A stretch of DNA of 64,000 nucleotides from positions 186,001 through 250,000 of the forward strand of contig JAKSXM010000142.1 of assembly GCA_022575985.1 (NCBI GenBank), read 5' to 3'. Within the stretch, counting starts at the first letter, position 1. Each line of letters starts with the position of its first letter. Source of the DNA: Anagrus nilaparvatae. Its lineage: Eukaryota; Arthropoda; Insecta; Hymenoptera; Mymaridae. Of the stretch, positions 22,907 to 34,201 are shown piece by piece. The position numbers and the translations under genes were made by a program. The notes beneath the pieces are model-generated. The model was not told the DNA's origin and searched no databases. It worked only from the letters and a program-made list of their open reading frames with translations.

Positions 22907-24367
22907 AGAGATTAAAATTTCGAAAACTCCCAGGAAAATTTACTACAGTCCCCCTTTATAAAGGCAAATTTTAATAAATATTTAAAGGGGCGTACAATAA
23001 AAGAAAACAATGATTAAATTTTGTCAGAAAAATGGGACTGTGGGAAAAATGGTTAGAATTTTCCGAAATATTCATACGGTGACAGTAAAGCTAGTCCCAG
23101 AAAAGCTGGCCATAATCAGCCCAGATTCCAAAAATTCTGTTGCCTTTATGTAATTTTTTTTAATAAAGTATAAGATGTTTCAAATTTGTAAAAAAGTTTT
23201 TAAATGAACCAAGTTATTTTGGGATTATGTTTTATTTATACAAATTTTTAACTATTTTGCCTATTTATGCCATATTAGAAAATAATTTTTCTTTTTTCAA
23301 ATAACTGAATTCAAAAATTTATATAAAATCATATACGCTGATTGTTAAATTCTGTTTCGAATTTTAACATCAAAATACAAAATAATCCAAGGTTTAAGCT
23401 ATAATATAAATATTTAAGCTAGATTTTAATTTTATTTATTTTTCTTTCTCATTGAATTTCTCATTAATGTAAGAATAATTTTTAGCCTAAAGAAAACAGG
23501 TTTATTTTAAGATTTATTTAAAGGGGGATATTTGTAATTATATTTAAGCAAGGGGTAAACTTTGTAATATTCCAAAAGATCTCTATACCTTACTAAACTT
23601 TTATCTGATACTGAAAATTAATCAAAACACGTTACGAATAAAGGGTAGTTTTTTATAATTATAACGATCATTTTTTGTTTTGAAGTATTAAGCACTTCAT
23701 ATAAATATTTTTATTGAGTAAATTATGCTATGTAATATATTAAATTGTAGATTTTCAATCCCTCGATTCGAATTATTTTTGCCTTCAGAATATATTTTTA
23801 ACAGTTCCAGGAATTCATTAATTTTTTTTGTAAATATTAATAATGCACATAAATTATGGAAAAGTTACTCCCCGAACGCCCCGATTTCACCTAAACGCTT
23901 TTGTTTGACATATGTTTAACATGTGCTTACTTATAAGCAGATGTTTTCTAGTGCATGTTATAAAAATAAACAAAAATTTTCCTTTTCAATAATGGTATAT
24001 GGATTCTAATGTTCTAAAAGTATAAAGATTTTTATATTATCATTATTAGTATCTAAATTATTTTATAATATTGTTTTAATTAAATGGTATCATAAATACA
24101 ATAAGATTTAATTAAAAATAATTTTTTTTTGACAATAAGGAGGCAGCCTCTTTTTTTAAAATTAGGTATTTAGACTTATTATTAGATTTTGGAAATACAT
24201 TTGAATAGCTATGGTAAAAAGTGCGTGCAGTGTGAGTATGGTACCTTAATTTTTTTTTAAGACCAAAACATACTCCCCTTCGTATTCTATTTTTTTTGAA
24301 TGCGGGTTCTGAAAAAAGGTACGGATCCAAAAAAATTTTGGAAAAAAAGTGAATATTTGTTACCTTG
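22907..24367. other. AT-rich non-coding stretch
   Basis: No gene or full element supported. Open frames at 23725-23919 and 24112-24330 have no recognisable content and lie in repeat-like DNA. Confidence 0.45.
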
Positions 24368-24640
24368 AAATAGCCTAAATTTTCATATGGTCAAAATATA
24401 CTCGCTTTACATTTAAAATTTTTTATATCCGGGTTCTGGAGGGATATGTAAGGTCATTGGAAGTATCGCCGTTTACCCGCGCCTTTATTTATATGGAACA
24501 CATATATTAGGCGTGGGTAAACGGCGAAACTTTAATAGCCAGATATATATCCCTCCAAAGCTCCAAATTCCAAATACCATAAAAAAATTTTAAATATAAA
24601 CTTAGCATGTCTTAAACTAATATAAAAATCTAGGCTATTT
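24368..24640. repeat. imperfect inverted repeat with a GC-richer core hairpin
   Basis: Outer ends AATAGCCTAAATTTTCATA and TAGGCTATTT pair, and the core pairs well: ATCGCCGTTTACCCGCGCC near 24475-24493 with GGCGTGGGTAAACGGCG near 24510-24526, then GGAGGGATAT with ATATCCCTCC. No gene. Confidence 0.65.
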
Positions 24641-25030
24641 TGAGGTGTCAAACTTTTCTGAAAACTGGCAAACTTTGCGGACCCACAACTTTTACTAGAA
24701 TTTGCGTTCTAAACAATTGTGTACAAAAATTTAACCGCCAAACTCACATGCAGTTTTATAACCATTGCTATCCCCGAAACTGTAAAATTTAAAGGAATCT
24801 CCTAAAAATGTCTGACTAAACGTATTTTGGGTCACTCGTGATTTTGAATTTTAAAGCTCTAAACTTGAAAGACTATCTCAGTTTTATTAAGTATTTGATT
24901 GAAATTACTTAGAGCTAAAATTTATATGGTTTATTAAAATTCATAAAATATGCGGGAAAAATCGTTAAAAGCAAATATTGTTTAAATTTTTAAATTTGCC
25001 ATAAATCGATAAATAATAAATCCGGGTAAA

Positions 25031-25890
25031 AAACTTACAACAGATTTATGTAAACACAACCGAAATGCATGGAACATGGTAACTACAGCTAAGGGCTGGG
25101 TATAATGCATAAATGTTACGAAAAATTATACAATACAATAGAGTGCAGTTGTAGTCCAGGATAGCGCTCGTGCTTTGTAACCGCAAGGTCTCGGGTTCGA
25201 TTCCCTGGTATAGCAGACTTTTTTTCAGAAAAATTTCTGTTATATTATGAAGGCTGGCTTAGGAACTTAAAGATCCGCCTTGGGGGGAGCGGGGGTCGTC
25301 CTAGAAAATAAACAAGAATAGTTTGAAACTCCTACCTAATCTTCAATTAACATTCTCTTCAGGTTTTTCCTCGCATGGCATGTTTTCCTGAAATGTCATG
25401 TTCACAATTTCAAGTCCTGTTACTTTTAGTCTCATGATAAAGTGTAAACGCAATACCATATATGTTGCACTCAATACCTCCAATTCAAGATAATACACCG
25501 TTTCAACCGGAGGGGAAACTTGTACCAGACCACCGGGTGAGATCTCTTTTCAGCTGTAAAAAAATACAATTTGTTATTTTTATGATTTGTATAATTATCA
25601 TTTTTACTAAATGTTAAGATTCTAAACAAAAATTACAAGTCCCTAAACCTGTATTATTCTAAGTCCCTAAGCTTGATTTATTTTAAGTCCTAAACCTGAA
25701 TTATTTTAAGTCTTTAAATCTAAATTATAGTCTAAGTTCCTAAACCCGGATTATTCTCAGTCCCTAAATCGAAATTATTCTAAAACTGAACAAAATTAGA
25801 CCCCACCCTTTAAATCGGACACTTTTGCCTTCCCCTTGATTTTCAGATTCCCAGGGTACTGTTATTATATTCAAATTCCCACAAATATAT
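25031..25890. repeat. dispersed tandem-subunit element, reversed copy split by other DNA
   Basis: Left end GTAAACACAACC..GCATGGAACATGG is the complement of the right end of the 36.6 kb copy. At 25635-25790 come six or so AAGTCCCTAAACCTG-type subunits, then CCCACCCTTTAAATCGGAC and CCCCTTGATTTTCAGATTCC, the complement of that copy's left end. The ~500 bp between includes a tRNA-like segment and may be an insertion. Confidence 0.65.
25141..25214 (+). other. tRNA-like / SINE-head sequence
   Basis: GGTCTCGGGTTCGATTCCCT contains a good B-box (GGTTCGATTCC), and GTAGTCCAGGATAGCGCTCG upstream is a weak A-box at the usual distance. The middle, TGCTTTGTAACCGCA, resembles an anticodon arm with TGT, but neither the anticodon stem nor the acceptor stem pairs properly. 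It is therefore more likely a SINE head or tRNA relic than a working tRNA. Confidence 0.5.
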
Positions 25891-28800
25891 TCAAAAAATT
25901 TTGAGTAGCGTAAAAAATGTAAAAAACTGGTTTTAGAAACTGTCAATTAACACGTTTCTTCATGGGTTATTTTAATTATATTTAAATCTTTTGTTCCAAA
26001 TAAATGTTTAACATATTTATTTTTAAAATTCGAAACTGGGATATGAAAATTCTAAAATGCTAATGAATGTCAGTAGGAGATACCGTGACACGTGACATTT
26101 ATCAATTCATTAGAATGCAATGTTTAATTTCCAAAGGAACGTAGAATAACAGATTAAATTACAGATGTCATTGTATTATTATAATTATCTTGTATAAAGA
26201 TCTGAATTCATTCTGTCTCTGTTTAAATGTCATGTTGTATAAATGTAACTTACTACTTTTGACTTTCAGTAAATCATAATTTGCTTCAAATTTTAAAAAA
26301 ATTCAAAATAATAAGTAAAAAATAACAAAAATTAAAATTTAGATTTAATCATTTGGTATTATTAGTTTTCTTAACTCAAAAACTGCATTATTAAATAAAA
26401 TTAAGTTTATTTACAGTTAAAAACAAAAAAAAGCTTATAAATTCGTGTTACTTAACTATAATTGCATTTTTAATGAGGCCAGTAAGTTGGTATAATTACA
26501 AAGTTTTGTATATATATTATTCAGCCAGTATTAAGTAAACTTTAAACAAATTATACATGCATACGCTCTTTGTCACGAACATGTTCTGCATAAACATAAT
26601 ATAAATTTAATTATTTGCATGCGAAATTGATAACCGCATAAAAAAAATTTATTTCATGCAGAAGAAGATTAAATAAAAAGTTCCCATTAAAAAATTGGCA
26701 TCTGTTAAGTACATTTTTATTATAGTTATTCCCCTTGGCAGTATTTAAAAAATATTTTTTAAGAGTCTAAGCATAAAATAATACAGCTGCAACGTTGCAT
26801 TTTTCACTCTAAAAATAAGTAGTATAAGTAAGTAAGTTGAGATTTTAATATAATATGGGCGTGTCATACAAGTTGGTTTGGCTTGGGCTTTGGCACAGCC
26901 TTGGTTTTAAATCGCTTTCATGAATATTTAACAAAGTAAAAAAAAATATGCATTAGAGAGAACATGCATGCATGCAAACAATGAAAATTATTTTTTATCA
27001 GTATATATAATAAAAGATAATATTTCTTAGATATATACACCCACACCCCAGAATTTATCAACTTGGCAACGCAATATCCCACAAAACATTTTAAAACTTG
27101 AAAGACAAAATATTATTATCATTATTTTTATCATTATTATTATTTTAAGCAGTGTAGAACGTGTTTAATATAGCATGTAGTTGAACAAATTTCTATTATA
27201 CAAGCTCACTCTTAATCTCATATATATAGAACCATATATATAAATGTGAATGTATTTATCATTTGGCATATATACATAAATTTAATCCACTTATATTCAG
27301 AGCTGCTGAGTAATGCCACATATATATATTATATATATAAGTATATATGCAATATACATGAATAGAAATCAGCAGTCTGTGTCTGAGTCAAACTCAAATA
27401 ACCATTAGCACCAAAAAGGCGGATGTCTATTACGGTATTCTGGTCGTTGCTTAGCAACGAAAATGCTCGAGGCCGAAATGTGACAGGGGGATTTATGGGG
27501 GCAGTTACTCTTGCTCTGCAGTCTATACCACTCTCTCTGCAGCATTCTAACATACACAAACTCAAATACAACACTCTCACATGAAATATTATATTATTTC
27601 TGTCCTTTATTTTTCTTCTGTTTTCCTTTCTCTTGTACATTTTGAAACTTTTTTATTTTTTTTTTTGCGCTTAAGCTGTATTTGATGTTTATCACGTTTT
27701 TTATGCATGCCATACCATATATACCTTTTTTTGTATTATTATTATTATTCGTCAGATGGTTCTCGTGTAAAAAAAAGTTTTTTACATCAGAATAACCATT
27801 AATAAGTTATTTTTTATCTGCGTTTTTTCCCCCTTTTTTTTTGTTGTTGTTTCATAAAACCTGTTATTTTTTACATTAATAGCTGCTTTCATCCAGTTGG
27901 AGTTGAATACAAGTTATTATTATTATTTTTTATTGTATATTTTTTTTATATTATGTATCAGAATAAGGTCTGAAGAATTTTTTTTTCCACTGTAATTTAC
28001 ATATTGATTCGTTTTTTTTTAATCTAAAACAATTATCATAAAAAAACTTGATTAAAAAGCTCAGAATTATTTATATTCAGAGATAACCAATAACGAGTTT
28101 TTTAAAATTATGGATAAATCTAAATTATTTTCTCATTTAGCTCTGTCTCAATTTTAGATGAATAAGGAAGATAATCTAGGAATAATAAATTAAATTTTCT
28201 AAAATTTATATACCTGGCTTGATTTTAGGATTAAAAAAGGGGATTGTTGAAAGTCTGGGGATTTAATATTATCCACAGCAATCTATCTTTTATATTTTTT
28301 ATCTCTTTTTATTTAAAAAAAATATATTTAAGTCTCTGAGCGCCTGGTGTGGCTGGCAGACCTGTTTTATTTTTGCACTCTGCGACAGAAAACCATTCTC
28401 CTTACTCTTTTAGAAATTCGTTTTTAACATTCTATCTTATTCTAGCTATAAAAAGAGGCGAAATTAACAAAAAGTAACGCTCAGCAATTTTCACAAAATG
28501 TTAGTATATAGCGGTTCCCTTTCCTTTCTCGAGATATTTCTCGACCTCAGCGGGTTCTCTCTTATGTATTTTCTCTATAATATACTTATAAAGGCTTTCA
28601 GTGAAAATTACAATCTAACTATACTGGAAATATTCCAAACTCGATTCTATCATTATTATTATTACTTGAAATAATGCTATTTTTAGTATGACTCATGGCG
28701 TTAATCATTGAACAACTCTAATTTGATGCAAAATAATTTTGCAATTTTATAAAATTCAGTATTTTTTAATTTAAATTTATATGAATTATTTATTTTTTGT

Positions 28801-31394
28801 TATTTTATCAATGGAAAATTTTAATGAGATTTTTTGGATTTAGTTTAATGATGTCAGAGAAAAATAAGAGATTTTTTTAGAGGATGATTGAGATCCAATT
28901 ATGTCAATTAAGTTACTGCTAATTAACGTTCAAGAGAGTTTTTTTTTATAAATGTGACCTTAAATAATAATTACGTAATAAATGAAAAATCCTTCTTTAA
29001 AACTTTTAAGGCAGTAATTTTAGTTTATGGTAATTACTGCCCTCGTTATTCATTAAAAAGCTCGTTCGAGAGCTCGCCTAAAAAGCTTTATTTTGCTGAA
29101 CTCGATAAGGAAATCCTTAGCACTACATAAATATTTCTAATATTTTTTTGAATTTTTCTAAGCTAAAAAACACAAAAATAAGTAAAAATCAATAATTTAT
29201 GCTAGCTAAGGTTCACATCTACAAAAAATACAATGAAATCTTTTTTTTTTTAAATTTCAATAACAAAAAAAAAGTAGAAAAATCTTAAAAAAACTTGAAA
29301 TAAAAAAAATACAATAACAAAAGAACAGGATATCAGGATTTTAGAAGACTTAAAAAGTTGTACACATTAAACTTTCAATATAATAGAAGTTGGTAGTTCT
29401 TATACAAGCATAATAATAATAATAATATAACCATCCTCAATTGTGAATGTATAGAACAAGCTTTGAATAAAATTCTGGAATATGAAAAGAACTGAAAAAA
29501 AATACACACCCACACACACATATAAAAAAAGTTTTTATATAATTTTTTATACAGAAAAGTTAAAGAGTACAAAAATAATAAAAAATACAATGCAACCCAA
29601 TTGAGGGAACTTCCTTTTTCATTATATATGAGTGGATGAATACATATGTATGTGTGTGTGTCTCTTTTTAGCAATATATATTGTCTTGTCTGCTAAACCC
29701 ATAATACTATTACACAGGTTTCACAAGAGAGTGCAGATATACTATTACAAACAAAGGAACTGACATTTTCATGAAAACGTACAACTGGGATATAATATTA
29801 AATACACAAAGGTATAGGGTTGTGCAAATATATGTACACTCACATTAATGTAAAGTTCAAATATATATATGTATATATATATATTTTCAGCATAAAATAC
29901 AGAATCAAAGGTTTAAATTGGATGGGTATTAAATTGGAGCACGCTCATTGGTCGAGAGAAACCTTATAGAATGAAAAAATAAAATAAAAAACTTAAAACG
30001 ACCCATGAAAGTAGGAAAAGTAGGGGTTCCAACATGCGCAGATAACTAGTTTTAGTACTTTGAAAAATCGATAGTTTGAAACTTTAGACTAATTTTTTAC
30101 TTTATTTTTTTCTTCCTTTTTGCAATTGCAGAATAAAAATTGTTGGGTTTTTTACATGAAATGACAAAATTTGATATTTCAAATTCAAGCTGTAAATAAT
30201 ACAGAAAATCATATAAATTCAATTTGTATAGAACCTAATAATTAATAGGAATACGATACATTCTAAAACTTAATTAATGTGAGCTTTCCTACAGAGCTTT
30301 CAATAGACACCAATTTATACTCAGAATATAAAGTAAACACGCAAGGTAATTTACTATGTAAATTACTTATTGATAATTTTGTACTCGGAATGTGAGCTTA
30401 TACTAAATTTATTTGACACGTATCACTTAAATATTTAGATGATTATCTAAATTATCAATAATATCATTAAAAAATTGATTAATTTCAAAGCAAATTCAAC
30501 GATTTGAATACAGAAATTGTTTACAATTACTATTCAGTTCGCAATATTATCAAAGCTTTTTTTTATTATTTTAATAGCGTGTTTTTTTCCAGTATTCTGA
30601 AAGTATTATATAACGATGATTAAATGTATAAAAACTCGGGTATATATTTTTTCCTGCTGTCTGTGTGTTATATAACCATTCGTTGGATAAATAATAGTTG
30701 ATTTAGAGTCTGAAATTCGTTTTTTTTACCTCTCCAAAAACTCTTGTTCGCTTTATCATGCACATTGAAGCGAGACAGTCATATATATATATAAAGCTAA
30801 ACACGAAGATACACACAGATATGAAATAGTTGGAGTGTTGATAATGTATTTGTAAAGTTTTAAAAGCAATATCTTTATCAATGTGGTTGTGAATATACGT
30901 ACATGCGATAAAACATACACGAAAGTAAGCTAAAAAGTAAGAGGGGAAAAGCGAACAAGGAATGAGATGGAAATAAACTTGTGCCTATTGGTTGACCTGT
31001 CTAAAGTTATATATGTTCTATGTTTCTATTGGTTTAAAATTTTGCGCTGTTGGGAATTTAATGTTCCCTATACACATTTATGTATTTTCAAGCATAACTT
31101 TAAACATTGAGTTAAATTAAAGTTTGCCCCTATTCCCCCTATCCCCAATTCTTCCATACATGCTGGCTCCCCAATAGTTCTTGAGTTTTTTACTGATTAC
31201 TACAGAGAATATCTATATTTATAACGAAAGGTTATATATATATATATATATTGCTAGATTATATAACTATAGTGTGTATGCATTAAAAACTATATATTTT
31301 TGCTTGTTACGTAATAGCGCAGTGGAGTTTGTGATTAATTATCATTCTAAAAGGATTGGTTTTCACGCTTACGTACATATAGATTGCGAAAATG
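25891..31394. other. 5.5 kb non-coding tract with microsatellites
   Basis: No coding gene could be supported. It is less repeat-laden than its flanks and has TATA/TA runs (27225-27345, 29860-29885, 31225-31250) and a short CACACACA run near 29505. A less AT-biased patch at 27400-27560 carries a perfect X-box-like palindrome. Inverted CCAAT motifs (ATTGG) lie near 29950, 30985 and 31028. It may be regulatory DNA or the first part of the zinc-finger locus; this is inference. Confidence 0.4.
27445..27459. promoter_or_regulatory. X-box-like palindrome (RFX-type site)
   Basis: CGTTGCTTAGCAACG fits the RFX consensus RYYNYY-N-RRNRAC at every position. It stands in a 150 bp patch richer in GC than its surroundings. 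RFX factors drive ciliary genes in animals; no cilium gene is visible nearby, so function is open. Confidence 0.4.
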
Positions 31395-31620
31395 TTATTT
31401 TCTTGTCAGCGGCCAGAAAGCACGTATTTCCCGGCCGCTGCGCGACCGAAAAAGACGCGTTTTCTCGCCACTGACGAAGAAAAATCGTATACGACCCTTG
31501 TCCATAAATAAAGAATGGCCCAAATCGCAGTTTACCAACCTCGGCTTCGCCTCGGATGGTAATTTACGTGCGATTTGGACCATTCTTTACTTTTCTGGAC
31601 ACGGGATCGTAATATACTAT
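31395..31620. repeat. GC-richer hairpin element
   Basis: CCGGCCGCTGCGCGACCG and a hairpin stand out from AT-rich surroundings. The hairpin pairs AAAGAATGGCCCAAATCGCA with TGCGATTTGGACCATTCTTT, outer TTGTCCA with TGGACAC, and has TCGGCTTCGCCTCGG at its tip. Short open frames on both strands follow from the GC content. Probably a non-autonomous element. Confidence 0.6.
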
Positions 31621-32515
31621 TTTTACTTATTTCCCGTCTTCTAATATCTACCGGCCTTGTAGGTCTGTTAAATTAAAAACTAAGCTTACAAAAAATATCA
31701 TATTTTATTTTATGAAGCTTGGATTTTGAGGATGATAAAAATTTGATGATGCTAAAGATTTACCGACGCTAAGTTTTTCTGTTTGTTGAGCTTTCTAGGA
31801 ATATTAAATGTTTAAATCGGTCGAATCCATAAATATAATTTTACTTGACATTCAGATGTTAGCAATAATTTCCGTTTCAGACTGCGCGTAAAGCTTATAT
31901 TTTTGTATGATTCGAAAAAATTTATCCGGACCGATTTGATTTCATTTTGAAATCTATTTTCAAAATCTGTCTAAAAAAAGAACAAAAATTTTCTAAAATA
32001 ATTTTAACATTTTATTTTAAATATAATCCGAGAAATAATCTTGCAGACAAGTAAAACTCAATAATTCAGTTCAAAGTTTCTGCTTTTGGCTTTGGTTACG
32101 ACGTGATGACTAAAAAGGGGAGATAATTGAGAACATAGGGGACAAGGTTTATATTTTATTTTCCTACTGAGCCAACAGCTATGAGATTTAATGCTACTTC
32201 ACAGTGCGATGGTATCTTGCTGATATAATTTATTTAATTCAGGAAAAAAAATGACATTGATAAATAAAATTTCAAATAAAAAATTATTAACATTTTTTTC
32301 CGCGTTTAAAAAAAAAAATATTCAGATAAATATTTTATTCCAAGTGCATGAATGCATTAAAAAAAATATTATTCAGAAAACAGGTATTATTATTATTCCA
32401 AAGATATTAATTATGTAGGCAGTATGATATATATGCATAAAATATATATAAATATTATTCATAAATTATTGCGATGTAAATTACTAGTTGAGTCATAAAT
32501 TCTCCTACTACCTAT
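31621..32515. other. AT-rich non-coding stretch
   Basis: Nothing beyond homopolymers and TA runs was seen between the GC-richer hairpin and the large palindrome. Confidence 0.45.
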
Positions 32516-34201
32516 AGTAGAAGAACCTAGTACATGAAATTTTAAAAGTTTGACTTTTCCACGCGATCAATGAATTGACCTGATTTTTTTTGCAATCGCT
32601 TCCAAATTGTACCTAGAAAAATGGAACCCAAGTGAAAATTGGGGCACGAACCCCCAACTGGGTCAAAAATCCCCCCTTACTACCCCCAAATGAACATTTT
32701 ACAAAAATAAAAAATTCAAGCAAAAAACAGTTGGAAAACCGATATTATGCAATCAAATATTGAAAAATATAAAAAAAATAAACAATTAACCCCTTTTCGC
32801 CCCCTGAAACCCTCTAATTACACTAAAATACAAATTTTAGCTGGCGACTGAAGTATCCATTAAAGTCGTTCAAAAAGGGGATCCGGGGGGTTTTTGAGGT
32901 TGCTAAATACGAATTTCATAATAAAATTGGAAAAATCCTTCTAGAAAATTCAAAATGAAGGATTTTCCACAATAAAAAACAGAAAATTAGCATTCGAAAG
33001 ATTTTACAAGCATAATAAATTCTGTACTGTTTATTAATAAAATATTTTTTGGGTCGCTAATTTCGAATTTTACATGAAAATGGAGAAAATTTTTGAGGAA
33101 AATGCATTTTGGTGGATTTTCCACTTAAAAAATTAAAACAATAAAATTTACTTGTGTGGAGCTAATTTCTGAGGATTTTTTGGGTCGCTGATTACGAATT
33201 TCACATGGAAATTTGGAAAAGCTTTGAGAAAAATGCAATATGGCGGATTTTCCACTTAATAAATTTAAAAAAATTAATTAGTTTTGGGCTGATTACTAGG
33301 GGTTTTTTGGGTCGCCGATTACGAATTTTAAATGAAAATTTTGAAAAGCTTTGAGGAAAAACACAATATTTTCAAAATTTTCATTTAAAGTTCGTAATCA
33401 GCGACCCAAAAAACCCCTAGTAATCAGCCCAAAACTAATTAATTTTTTTAAATTTATTAAGTGGAAAATCCGCCATATTGCATTTTTCTCAAAGCTTTTC
33501 CGAATTTCCATGTGAAATTCGTAATCAGCGACCCAAAAAATCCTCAGAAATTAGCTCCACACAAGTAAATTTTATTGTTTTAATTTTTTAAGTGGAAAAT
33601 CCACCAAAATGCATTTTCCTCAAAAATTTTCTCCATTTTCATGTAAAATTCGAAATTAGCGACCCAAAAAATATTTTATTAATAAACAGTACAGAATTTA
33701 TTATGCTTGTAAAATCTTTCGAATGCTAATTTTCTGTTTTTTATTGTGGAAAATCCTTCATTTTGAATTTTCTAGAAGGATTTTTCCAATTTTATTATGA
33801 AATTCGTATTTAGCAACCTCAAAAACCCCCCGGACCCCCTTTTTGAACGACTTTAATGGATACTTCAGTCGCCAGCTAAAATTTGTATTTTAGTGTAATT
33901 AGAGGGTTTCAGGGGGCGAAAAGGGGTTAATTGTTTATTTTTTTTTATATTTTTCAATATTTGATTGCATAATATCGGTTTTCCAACTGTTTTTTGCTTG
34001 AATTTTTTATTTTTGTAAAATGTTCATTTGGGGGTAGTAAGGGGGGATTTTTGACCCAGTTGGGGGTTCGTGCCCCAATTTTCACTTGGGTTCCATTTTT
34101 CTAGGTACAATTTGGAAGCGATTGCAAAAAAAATCAGGTCAATTCATTGATCGCGTGGAAAAGTCAAACTTTTAAAATTTCATGTACTAGGTTCTTCTAC
34201 T
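32516..34201. repeat. near-perfect 1.7 kb palindrome with modular arms
   Basis: Left end AGTAGAAGAACCTAGTACAT and right end ATGTACTAGGTTCTTCTACT are exact complements, and the two ~830 bp arms match almost base for base to a ~20 bp loop near 33347-33367. I noted only occasional substitutions, e.g. GGGGATCCGGGG on the left against GGGGGTCCGGGG on the right arm's complement. Each arm carries about four ~128 bp modules (left arm near 32889, 33048, 33177, 33304) built as TTTTTTGGGTCGCTGATTAC, then GAAAAGCTTTGAGGAAAAATG and GGATTTTCCACTTAA. No open frame of note. Either a very young fold-back element, a hairpin-RNA locus, or an assembly fold-back. Confidence 0.92.

Noticed and set aside
25141..25214. 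Functional tRNA-Thr(TGT)
   Set aside because: The B-box is good but anticodon and acceptor stems do not pair; called tRNA-like only.
27329..27640. 103-codon minus-strand frame
   Set aside because: No domain, no splice context and microsatellite DNA at one end. Kept as non-coding.
29375..29674. 99-codon minus-strand frame rich in Leu, Phe, Tyr
   Set aside because: Composition follows from AT-rich and CA-repeat DNA; no homology recognised.
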